DNA of 15,306 nt from CAZTAR01 sp043813895 (GTDB taxonomy: Bacteria > Planctomycetota > Phycisphaerae > UBA1845 > UTPLA1): positions 1-15,306 of the forward strand of contig JBDRKQ010000051.1 of assembly GCA_043813895.1 (NCBI GenBank). Direction: 5' to 3'. Of the stretch, positions 6,344-13,298 are shown one piece after another. Below the pieces are notes generated by a model. That model did not search any database, was not told the origin of the DNA, and saw nothing but the letters and a program-made list of their open reading frames with translations. Each line of letters opens with the position of its first letter. The first letter of the stretch is position 1. The translations under genes were made by a program, and so were the position numbers.

Positions 6344-7561
6344 ATGACAACCTATACGATAATCTTATTGATCAGCACTTGTCTGTTGCCGGCCCAGGCC
6401 CAAGCGCCACCTGGAACGCAACCGAAAACGCTGACGCTTCAACAGGCGTTCTCATTACTGCGCACGCCCGCTGCTTCTGCGAGAGAATTCTACGGCACGC
6501 ACCAGAGGCTCGCGGCAGTGGAGGTTATTCGGAAGCATCCCGAGGTTAGCCCGGGCGAGATCACTGATTTCCTAGCGGTTGTGTTGTCCGACAGAAACAT
6601 CTTGTGTCGTGAGGCAGTCCTGGAGCTGGCCTGTGAGCGGGCAGATGATTCGGCTGCTTTGAGAATCGTTACACTATTGCGTATTCTTGGAGCGGAGTAC
6701 TTTGGCGTTAAGCCCATATCCAAACCAGCCAAGTATGCAGACACCAGGATCGTTGACCAGATCACCATGGAAGCCTTCACTCGGAGATATTCAGCAGTCC
6801 TCGCTGGACGAATGAGTGACCAGCGACCGCTGATGGAGTTGTTCTACCATTGGCTCATGATTCAGCAGCGATCCCAGAAGTCTCCACGTCTTGCGGCAAA
6901 AATCTGTACCGCAGTCACCAAGTTGTCAGTACCGATTGAACTCCGGCGCGAATATGTGCTAAAAATTCTTGAGAATTACAATTACTGGCCACAGGTGACA
7001 CCTGAAATGGCAGCTCTTGTAGATGCAGACATGCTGCCACGCCTGCGCGATGTGGTGCGGCGGTCTATCGGTAATCCGGATGGCTTCCCCCGTGCGGTAG
7101 CGCTCCTGTTAGCGGACCGCGCAGACCTTGATTCACTGCCCGTTGTGAGCCAGGCGGAAGCCCTTTTAGGTGGTGAGGGATTCCTCAAGGGTCGGCGCCC
7201 TGAAGAAATCGCGGAGAGTTGCTCCTGGCGAATCAGGATCCAACATCCCCCGGAGACCTTGTTGGTCTGGCTATCACAGGGTCCCTCGGAATCTGAGGTA
7301 GGCCGAATCAGCCAACTCACACGAATCTGGATCATGGAGCGGGCGCTGGCCTCCGGTCTCGACAAGGACGAGATCCGTGAAGCCGCCCTCAAGTATGCAG
7401 ATCAATATGCCAAGGCGGGCTATCCTCTCAATGCGGAGTTACCCGTTTTCAAGCGTCGGGCAATCAAGTTAGGTATCCTCCGGCTGGACGACCTGCCGGA
7501 AGTAAAGTCCCTGCCCAAGACCCGAGACAGATGTCAGGAAGAAACATCTGGCGGCAGGTAA
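6344..7561 (+). CDS. Secreted helical-repeat protein of unknown function
   Basis: This encodes 405 residues. Residues 1-21 are a Sec signal peptide: hydrophobic TIILLISTCLL, then PAQAQA with an AxA cleavage site. The rest is mostly alpha-helical with regularly spaced Leu, Ala and Arg. An example is the stretch near residues 50-100, where REAVLELACERA resembles an HEAT-type helical pair. No catalytic motif or membrane segment is seen, and I do not recognise a family. AGGAG at 6332-6336 overlaps the stop of the protease gene and is 7 bases before ATG 6344, so the gene clearly belongs to the operon. GC is low here (27 of 60 bases at 6661-6720). The last 28 bases overlap the 3' end of the convergent ABC gene. 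A scaffold or partner role for the protease is only inference. Confidence 0.6.
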   Translation: MTTYTIILLISTCLLPAQAQAPPGTQPKTLTLQQAFSLLRTPAASAREFYGTHQRLAAVEVIRKHPEVSPGEITDFLAVVLSDRNILCREAVLELACERADDSAALRIVTLLRILGAEYFGVKPISKPAKYADTRIVDQITMEAFTRRYSAVLAGRMSDQRPLMELFYHWLMIQQRSQKSPRLAAKICTAVTKLSVPIELRREYVLKILENYNYWPQVTPEMAALVDADMLPRLRDVVRRSIGNPDGFPRAVALLLADRADLDSLPVVSQAEALLGGEGFLKGRRPEEIAESCSWRIRIQHPPETLLVWLSQGPSESEVGRISQLTRIWIMERALASGLDKDEIREAALKYADQYAKAGYPLNAELPVFKRRAIKLGILRLDDLPEVKSLPKTRDRCQEETSGGR

Positions 7562-9858
7562 GCGAGTGACTTTGCCGGGGGTTTGGGCGAATTCGTGTCG
7601 TCCATGATCTGCGTGCGGTACAGGGTCTTGTAGAGTTCGCACCGTGCGATCAACTCCTCGTGGCGACCCACGTCGATGATCCGGCCGCGATCCATGACGA
7701 CGATCCGGTCGGCCTGGAGGATGGTTGAGAATCGGTGCGCGATGATCAGAGCGGTCCGGCCTTCCAGGAACCGTTCGACGGCGTCGTGGATCTTCTGCTC
7801 GCTCTCGGCGTCAATCTGGCTGGTGGCTTCGTCGAAGATGAAAATCGGGGCGTTGCGGAGAATCGCCCGGGCGATGGCGAGTCGTTGGCGCTGGCCGCCG
7901 GAAAGCGTGGTGCCTTGTTCGCTGACGTAGGTGTCGTAGCCGTCCGGTTTCTCGCGGATGAACTCGTCGGCGTACGCCGCCTTTGCCGCGGCAATTACTT
8001 TCTCCTCACCGTTGTCAAGATGGTATCGCCGATCAGGGTGCCGGTTGCGAAGAACGATACGCCGCAGCAGTTCCTCATCCCCGTAAGCGATGTTGTTCGC
8101 GATCGTGTCGGCGAACACGACCGTCTCCTGGGTGATGAGGCTCATCTGCTTGCGAAGCGAGGCGATGGAGTAGTCTCGGACGTTGCGGCCGTCGAACAGT
8201 AGTTCCCCCGCGTCGGGCTCGTAGAAGCGCATCAGGAGAGAGAGCAGGGTGGTCTTGCCCGAGCCGTTGGGCCCCACGAATGCCACGCGCTCTCCGCCCT
8301 GCACCGTCAGGCTGATCCCGTCCAGGGCCGGCACTTCGGTGCCGGGATAGGTGAATCGCACGTCGCGGAACTCGATCTCCCGCTGCAACTGCGGCAGCGA
8401 GGCGCGCGACGGGGACTCCGTCGTCTCGTCCGGCTGATCGATGACCTCGAACACGCGATCGACCGCGGCGTTGGCCTGCTGGATACGGTTGTAGAACGAG
8501 GACATCTTGCGGACGGGATCGAAGATCGCCGCCATGCAAGCCGCCAGCGTGGCGAACCTTGCAAGGCTCATCCGATCCTCGAACATGAGGTGGGCGAAGT
8601 AGAGAATCGCCCCCGTTGCCACGATGTGCCCGATGATCTCGAAAACCGGGCTGGAGAGCGCCTCGGTCCGCGCGATCTTCAGTTGCTGCTTGAGCATCTG
8701 CTGGTCGACGGCGTGCAGATGGCGGCGTTCGTACCGCTCCATCGTGTAGCCTTTGACGACGCGAATGCCGGTGAGCGCGCCTTCCAACGCCCCCAGCATC
8801 CTGGCGTACCCCTCGAGCAGGCCCTTGTTCGCGCGGCGGATGATCTTGCCGAATCTGCGGATCAGCACGCCCGCCAGCGGCGCGGTCACCACGGTGATGA
8901 GCGTGATCCGCGGGTCGATGATCATCGCCGCGCCGAACGCGAACATCGCCTTGAGCGGCTCGCGCAACGTCTTGGCGAAAACGAAGTTCAAGCCTCGATA
9001 GATGTCCTGGCTGTCCTGGACGAACCGGCTGGTCAGGTCGCTGATGCCCGACATCTGGAACCGGGCCAGCGGCAGATTCAGCACCCGGTCATACATCCTG
9101 CGACGGATCGCCACGATCGTCCGGCCCGCCACCAGGGCGATGAGGTACTCGCCGAAGAAGCGGCAGACTGCACCGATCAGGCCAATCGAAAGGACGCAGG
9201 CAAGAACCATCGCCAGGGTCATCATCCTAGCTCGTTCCGTGGTCTCCTGCGGGAGCCACGCCGCCACGCGACGCAACGAAGCGTCGAAGTGAGACAACGG
9301 CCCAGCCGACAGAGTCACGTCGTAGGGTCGGCGGGTCTCGTCGTCGAGCAGCGTCAGACGAATCACCTGCCCTTCGCCCGCGTCGGCCAGGGCCGTGAAC
9401 AGGGCGAGCGAGTCCAGCGGCTCCCCGTCGAGGTGGGTGACGGTGTCGCGGACACCGACTTTGGAGAGCGGGTGATCGGTGGTCGGCCCGGCGGCGCCCC
9501 GCTTCGCTTTGACCTTCGCGATGCTCGCGGGCCGATCCGCTTCCGCGTCGGCCAGGATCAGGCCGTACCGACTCTCGACCACGCGTTGGCGCATCCAGGC
9601 AGGCACACCCTGCTTGTCCACAATGAGTTGAATCGTCGGCAGGACGGCCAGGATGTTCACGCTGTACGTCATGGCGACAATGACGACGCACGTCAGCGCA
9701 GGATACAGATAGCGCATGTAGGGACGCGAGTATTTCAGCACGCGCAGGAAGTAGAACGGGGAGCCGCCCTTGCGGGTCGTGATGCTTCGATTTGCCTTGA
9801 GACCGCCCACCATCGTCTGGGTATTCCCTCGAACCGTCACCTCGACGGAATCCGGCAT
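7534..9858 (-). CDS. ABC exporter (MsbA/ABCB half-transporter type) with a PDZ-like extracytoplasmic insertion
   Basis: A fused membrane and ATPase protein of 774 residues, longer than the usual 580-620. TM1 lies near residues 50-80. Residues 81-210 replace the normally short first periplasmic loop. Within that loop, residues 98-184 look like a PDZ domain: a YGLIL strand, then VGVRDTVTHLDGEPLDS, then QVIRLTLL and YDVTLS. The rest follows the MsbA pattern, for example GRTIVAIRRRMYDRVLNLP. The ATPase has Walker A GPNGSGKTT (529-537), LSGGQ (652-656), Walker B IFIFDEATS with Asp676-Glu677, and H-loop His708. An extra 17 or so residues lie near 595-620, before the helical subdomain. It probably flips lipid or lipid-linked substrates as a homodimer. 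The start at 9858 is uncertain: 9813 is possible, 9978 less likely. No strong ribosome site was seen. Confidence 0.88.
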   Translation of the reverse strand: MPDSVEVTVRGNTQTMVGGLKANRSITTRKGGSPFYFLRVLKYSRPYMRYLYPALTCVVIVAMTYSVNILAVLPTIQLIVDKQGVPAWMRQRVVESRYGLILADAEADRPASIAKVKAKRGAAGPTTDHPLSKVGVRDTVTHLDGEPLDSLALFTALADAGEGQVIRLTLLDDETRRPYDVTLSAGPLSHFDASLRRVAAWLPQETTERARMMTLAMVLACVLSIGLIGAVCRFFGEYLIALVAGRTIVAIRRRMYDRVLNLPLARFQMSGISDLTSRFVQDSQDIYRGLNFVFAKTLREPLKAMFAFGAAMIIDPRITLITVVTAPLAGVLIRRFGKIIRRANKGLLEGYARMLGALEGALTGIRVVKGYTMERYERRHLHAVDQQMLKQQLKIARTEALSSPVFEIIGHIVATGAILYFAHLMFEDRMSLARFATLAACMAAIFDPVRKMSSFYNRIQQANAAVDRVFEVIDQPDETTESPSRASLPQLQREIEFRDVRFTYPGTEVPALDGISLTVQGGERVAFVGPNGSGKTTLLSLLMRFYEPDAGELLFDGRNVRDYSIASLRKQMSLITQETVVFADTIANNIAYGDEELLRRIVLRNRHPDRRYHLDNGEEKVIAAAKAAYADEFIREKPDGYDTYVSEQGTTLSGGQRQRLAIARAILRNAPIFIFDEATSQIDAESEQKIHDAVERFLEGRTALIIAHRFSTILQADRIVVMDRGRIIDVGRHEELIARCELYKTLYRTQIMDDTNSPKPPAKSLAYLPPDVSS

Positions 9859-10002
9859 TGTACGGCGATGGCGTCCAATGCGGAACACGTCTCGTGGATG
9901 AAGCGACCGATGCCACGTCCGGGAAAAGGTCGGTCCTGTGTGCAGTGGAACGGGATCACGCACGCGGTGGGGCGACACGGTTGGCGTTGTCAGAGAGAAT
10001 CC

Positions 10003-10032
10003 GGTCAGCGGGGGGCCGATTCCCCGCTGACC
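10003..10032. repeat. Perfect 11-bp inverted repeat
   Basis: The arms GGTCAGCGGGG (10003-10013) and CCCCGCTGACC (10022-10032) flank an 8-base loop. It could be an operator for the divergent genes or a dispersed palindrome. It lacks a T tract on either side. Confidence 0.55.
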
Positions 10033-10050
10033 TCGGACTCATGCGTGTTT

Positions 10051-10087
10051 CCGGCCCACAGGGCCGGTTGCGTTCAGCCGCAACCGG
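10051..10087. repeat. Two overlapping, mutually exclusive hairpins
   Basis: CCGGCCC (10051-10057) pairs with GGGCCGG (10061-10067) around ACA. CCGGTTGCG (10064-10072) pairs with CGCAACCGG (10079-10087) around TTCAGC. Both use bases 10064-10067, so they cannot form together. The site ends 9 bases before the predicted -35 box of the next operon. Confidence 0.6.
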
Positions 10088-10095
10088 GGAATACC

Positions 10096-10124
10096 TTGAG
10101 AAGCTTCCGGCAACGAGAGACAAT
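10096..10124 (+). promoter_or_regulatory. Possible sigma-70-type promoter for the Spy-like/radical SAM operon
   Basis: A -35 box TTGAGA (10096-10101, five of six) is followed after 17 bases by a -10 box GACAAT (10119-10124, four of six). The start near 10131 would give a leader of about 74 bases to ATG 10205. Confidence 0.35.
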
Positions 10125-10192
10125 ACAAGGGCAATAGTCAGCCAGTCTTGACGTTCGGCCTTCTGAGGAAGCAGCCCACTGAAGGCAGCGTG

Positions 10193-10198
10193 AGGAGG
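10193..10198 (+). promoter_or_regulatory. Strong ribosome binding site that fixes the Spy-like gene start
   Basis: AGGAGG at 10193-10198 is 6 bases before ATG 10205. It supports this start over an in-frame TTG at 10148. Confidence 0.75.
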
Positions 10199-10204
10199 TG
10201 CCAC

Positions 10205-11827
10205 ATGTCCGGCCCAGTATCGACGACGTTTAGACGGACCTTCCTGTTGGCGGCGGTTGCCGGATTCTGCGTTTCGGCTCCGGCAGGCGTGTCGGCGGAA
10301 GACCCCCGACCGCAGACGCGGTTCAAGTCCCAAGAACAGCGTGAGCGTGAAATCCGCGCGGCGCGGGGGCTGATCGCCGACTTGCAGCTCAGCGCTCAGC
10401 AGGCGCGACGGCTCTTATCCGTCATGTCGAAAGCCGCCGAGTTGCACGTCGAGTTCTATCAGGAAGAAGCCCGACTCCTGCCGGAGCTCATTGAGACGTA
10501 CGGCGAGTTCGCCAGAGAAGACAGCCTCAACCAGGGCTTCACCCGTGAGGTGGAACGCAGCACCGCCGAACTCCATCGAGAGGAGATCTCTACCAGAGAT
10601 AAGACCACGGCCGCGCTCCTGAAACTCGAAGATGAAGCTCTCGCAGTCCTGACGCCCGGGCAGCGAGAATGGGTGCTCGGGTTCAAGGCAAAGAAGAAGT
10701 ACGGCAAGGATAAACCGCCGCCGACGGATCGAAAACGAGGACGACGCGGCGGAAAGGGCAGGGACCGCCACTTCGATGCCCCCGATCGCGGACGCCTCGC
10801 AGAGGCCACGGAGGAACTCCAGGATCTCCAACAACAAATCCACCCGCGCCCGACCGCGGTCGGGCGGTTCCTGCTGCACCCCGCCGCCGCGGCGGAGTTG
10901 TGTCGCCTCACCGGCACGCTGCCCAACCAGGCCTTGCGCGATGCGGCCGAGATGGTGCAAGGGGGGACGCCTGAGTATCCCGCTTCCACATGTGACGCGC
11001 AGAAGGCGGAGCTTCGCACGCTTCGTTCCGAGATCAGCAACTGGAACCTGATTAACGGGCTGCACCTGAATCAGCAGCAGGCCGAGAAGATCGTCACCCT
11101 GTACGACGCGGCGCAGGCCGAGATGAACGCGTCCGACGTCAAGCCCAGGCAGGTGCGCCGGCGGAACGCCGAGATGCGGCTCGATCTGGAGCGGCAGGTC
11201 GCCCAGGTACTCAATCCCGGCCAGCAGGAGGTGCTCGCGGAATTCAAGGCCTGCTTGCTACCGCCCAAGAATCTCAAGGACCCCGTTCGCGTCGGTCAGG
11301 CGAAGGACAACTCCCAGTTCGCGAGGTGGCTGGGCCGCGCGCGGAACGTACGCAACCATCGCCGGCTCGCCGGACTGGCTGACAGACTCATCGAAAGTGA
11401 GACCAAACACTTTGGTGAGCTCAGCGAGGAAGATCGCGCAGCCCGCGTCGCGCTGCTCATGAACACCGCCAGAGAGGCGGCCGAGATGTCCGATGTGGAG
11501 TTCGAGCTGAGCCGGGATGATTTGGCGGAGAAGATCGCGCCGACCGATCGCGCGCAGGTATTGAAGAAGGAGATATTTGCCCTTTCGCGCGCCGAGGGGA
11601 AGCCCGGCGTCGTCGCCCGTTTCATTCTCAATCCGCAGTTCGTCGATCAACTTCGGCTCCGCGGCCGGCAACTGGCCAAGGGCATCGTCATAGAGAAGAC
11701 CGACCTGGCCGGCGGTCCCCAGGCCGAGAACTGCGAAGACGGCTGCGCGATCGACTCCAAGGGCAAGAAGGGTGCCAAGGGCGAGAAGAGGCAGAAGCCT
11801 CGCAAGAAGGCCCCGAACGACGTGTGA
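10205..11827 (+). CDS. Exported helical protein with two Spy/CpxP-like (LTxxQ) units
   Basis: This encodes 540 residues. Residues 1-32 form a Sec signal (FRRTFLLAAVAGF, cleavage after GVSA). The mature protein is almost wholly helical and charged. Two units resemble the Spy/CpxP periplasmic fold: the first has LQLSAQQARRLL and LTPGQREWVLGFK, the second LHLNQQQAEKIV and LNPGQQEVLAEFK. The motifs VGRFLLHP and VARFILNP, about 240 residues apart, suggest a further internal duplication. After the second unit comes a conserved-looking stretch with Cys, PPKNLKDPVR. The C-terminus has a CEDGC motif and a Lys-rich tail. Spy-like proteins act as periplasmic chaperones or metal/stress sensors; the role here is unknown. 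The stop codon overlaps the start of the radical SAM gene (TGATG), so the two are co-translated and may be partners. Confidence 0.65.
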   Translation: MSGPVSTTFRRTFLLAAVAGFCVSAPAGVSAEDPRPQTRFKSQEQREREIRAARGLIADLQLSAQQARRLLSVMSKAAELHVEFYQEEARLLPELIETYGEFAREDSLNQGFTREVERSTAELHREEISTRDKTTAALLKLEDEALAVLTPGQREWVLGFKAKKKYGKDKPPPTDRKRGRRGGKGRDRHFDAPDRGRLAEATEELQDLQQQIHPRPTAVGRFLLHPAAAAELCRLTGTLPNQALRDAAEMVQGGTPEYPASTCDAQKAELRTLRSEISNWNLINGLHLNQQQAEKIVTLYDAAQAEMNASDVKPRQVRRRNAEMRLDLERQVAQVLNPGQQEVLAEFKACLLPPKNLKDPVRVGQAKDNSQFARWLGRARNVRNHRRLAGLADRLIESETKHFGELSEEDRAARVALLMNTAREAAEMSDVEFELSRDDLAEKIAPTDRAQVLKKEIFALSRAEGKPGVVARFILNPQFVDQLRLRGRQLAKGIVIEKTDLAGGPQAENCEDGCAIDSKGKKGAKGEKRQKPRKKAPNDV

Positions 11828-12975
11828 TGCCCGCAATGAACACCGACGCCTACGACCGCAGGAAGTTTCTCGCTACGCTGGGCCGATGCGCGGGCGGCGC
11901 GTGTCTCGCGTGCGGGCTGGGGCCGCTCGCGGCGAGGGCATTCGCGGACGACACGCCGCGGTTTACCCGTGAGATCGACTTCTACGAGCGGCTGCCGGGC
12001 AAGCGGATCCAGTGTTTCGTCTGCCCGCTGAACTGCGTTCTCAATGACGGCGAAACCTGTTTCTGTCGCACCCGCACCAATGTCGGCGGGCTCCTGTATT
12101 CCCGCGCGTACAACAACCCGTGCATCTTGCGGGTCGACCCGATTGAGAAGCTCCCGCTGCACCACTTTCGGCCAGGTACCAAGACGCTCACACTCGGCGT
12201 GGGCGGCTGCAACGTCCGCTGTATCTACTGCCAGAACTGGGAGCAATCCCAGAAGATGCCCGACGAACTCAAGACCTTCGACCTTACCGCCGAGGGCGCC
12301 GTCGCCGCGGCGAAGAAGAAGGAGATCGACACGATCGCCTTCAGCTATACCGAGCCGGTCGCCTTTCTCGAATACGCGAAGGACATCGCGAGGGCCGCCA
12401 AGAAGGCGAAGCTCCGGGTCGTCGCCGCCACGGCCGCCTTCGTCAATCCCAAGCCCTTGATCGATTTCGCGCAGTACGTGGATGCCTTCGCCATTTCGCT
12501 CAAAGGCTTCGACGAGGAGTTCTACCATCGCTCTCTGGGGATCAGCCTCGCGCCCGTTCTCGAAGCGATCAAGACCGTGAAGAAAAGCACCAAGTGTTGG
12601 CTCGAGCTGACGAACCTTGTCGTGCCCACCTACAACGACGACGCTGACAAGATCACGAAGATGGTCAAGTGGATTCGCAAGAACCTCGGCGGCAACGTGC
12701 CGGTCCACTTTGCCCGATTCGTGCCGATGTATCGCCTGGCCAACCTTCCGCGCACTCCCGTGCAGACCCTCGAAACGGCGTGTGACGCCGCGCGCAAGGC
12801 CGGGCTGCGGTTTGTCTACACGTCCAACATCTCGCCGCACCCCGCGAACAACACCTATTGTCCATGGTGCGACGGTCCCCTCGTCCAGCGGCTGGGTTTC
12901 AAGACGCTCGAGAGCAAGCTCGAGAAGGGCAACTGCCCCAAGTGCCGCAAGCGCCTTCCGGGCGTCTGGATCTAA
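11827..12975 (+). CDS. Radical SAM enzyme, AmrS (AmmeMemoRadiSam) type, with a twin-arginine signal
   Basis: This encodes 382 residues. The radical SAM cluster motif C-x3-C-x2-C is GGCNVRCIYC with Cys128, Cys132 and Cys135, followed by QNWEQSQ as in AmrS/PflA-related activases. Upstream, a Cys set (63, 66, 70, 78, 80; CFVCPLNC and CFCRTR) matches the AmrS N-terminal region. The C-terminus has two CxxC pairs (345/348 and 370/373), probably a metal-binding ribbon. Unusually, residues 8-37 form a Tat-type signal: DRRKFLATLGR, a Gly/Ala/Cys-rich core and AFADD with an AxA site. ATG 11827 overlaps the previous stop; ATG 11836 is also possible. No Memo or AMMECR1 gene is in the window. The substrate is unknown, possibly the co-translated Spy-like protein or another exported protein. 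Confidence 0.8.
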   Translation: MPAMNTDAYDRRKFLATLGRCAGGACLACGLGPLAARAFADDTPRFTREIDFYERLPGKRIQCFVCPLNCVLNDGETCFCRTRTNVGGLLYSRAYNNPCILRVDPIEKLPLHHFRPGTKTLTLGVGGCNVRCIYCQNWEQSQKMPDELKTFDLTAEGAVAAAKKKEIDTIAFSYTEPVAFLEYAKDIARAAKKAKLRVVAATAAFVNPKPLIDFAQYVDAFAISLKGFDEEFYHRSLGISLAPVLEAIKTVKKSTKCWLELTNLVVPTYNDDADKITKMVKWIRKNLGGNVPVHFARFVPMYRLANLPRTPVQTLETACDAARKAGLRFVYTSNISPHPANNTYCPWCDGPLVQRLGFKTLESKLEKGNCPKCRKRLPGVWI

Positions 12976-12983
12976 GGGCGTGG

Positions 12984-13090
12984 GCATGAATAAGCTGAAC
13001 GAATGCCGAAGGGTGGTACGGGCATCCCGCCCGTAGCCGCACGGGCAAGATGCCCGTACCACCCATATGAAATGTGCAACTTATTCATGC
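12984..13090. repeat. Triple-nested palindromic element (cruciform)
   Basis: Three perfect stems nest in 107 bases. The outer arms are GCATGAATAAG (12984-12994) and CTTATTCATGC (13080-13090). The middle arms are GGGTGGTACGGGCATC (13011-13026) and GATGCCCGTACCACCC (13049-13064). The inner arms are GCCCGT (13029-13034) and ACGGGC (13041-13046). It begins 9 bases after the radical SAM stop and may also stop transcription. The middle part looks like a mobile REP element, and the AT-richer outer arms may be its inverted ends. Confidence 0.75.
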
Positions 13091-13120
13091 GCGAGTCCTA
13101 ACGTGGTTCGTCTTCTTTCG

Positions 13121-13226
13121 TAGCGGCCGACGCCCCGGTCGGCCGTGGGATGTGGTTGGCGTTCGTCGTCGGCCACAGGGGGCCGACGCTACAAGTTTCA
13201 GTCCGACACAGGGGGCGGACGCTACA
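13121..13226. repeat. Cluster of three REP-like palindromes, two in tandem and one inverted
   Basis: Two 26-base copies of GTCsGmCACAGGGGGCsGACGCTACA-like sequence lie at 13168-13193 and 13201-13226 (step of 33). They differ at three positions, and two of these (fourth and seventeenth) swap G-C for C-G and keep the stem paired. A related palindrome at 13121-13146 has CGGCCGAC (13124-13131) and GTCGGCCG (13138-13145) and is oriented the other way. No coding is visible in 12976-13298. Confidence 0.65.
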
Positions 13227-13298
13227 TTGCGACGATGACCGCTGGCGTCGGACGCGACGCCCTTTCTTGAAGTTCCCCAGTTATGCGGACGGGATTGC

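Larger units (their letters stand above)
9859..10204. other. Divergent intergenic region with three dyads and a promoter
   Basis: These 346 bases separate the minus-strand ABC gene from the plus-strand Spy-like gene. They hold hairpins at 10003-10032, 10051-10067 and 10064-10087 and a promoter-like pair at 10096-10124. The first 140 or so bases next to the ABC start show nothing convincing, and no promoter reading leftward was identified. Confidence 0.5.

Noticed and set aside
7530..7552. Hairpin with AGATGT/ACATCT arms at the convergent gene ends, as a bidirectional terminator
   Set aside because: The stem is only 6 bp and AT-rich, with no T tract on either side.
8590..10137. Open frame of 515 residues on the plus strand
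   Set aside because: It is antisense to the ABC exporter, rich in Arg, His and Gln, and has no recognisable motif; a GC-rich shadow.
11647..13062. Open frame of 471 residues on the minus strand
   Set aside because: It is antisense to the radical SAM gene, whose motifs are clear, and extends through the cruciform repeat.
13168..13226. Two spaced repeats that could be the start of a CRISPR array
   Set aside because: There are only two copies, they are diverged and palindromic, and the 7-base gap is too short for a spacer.
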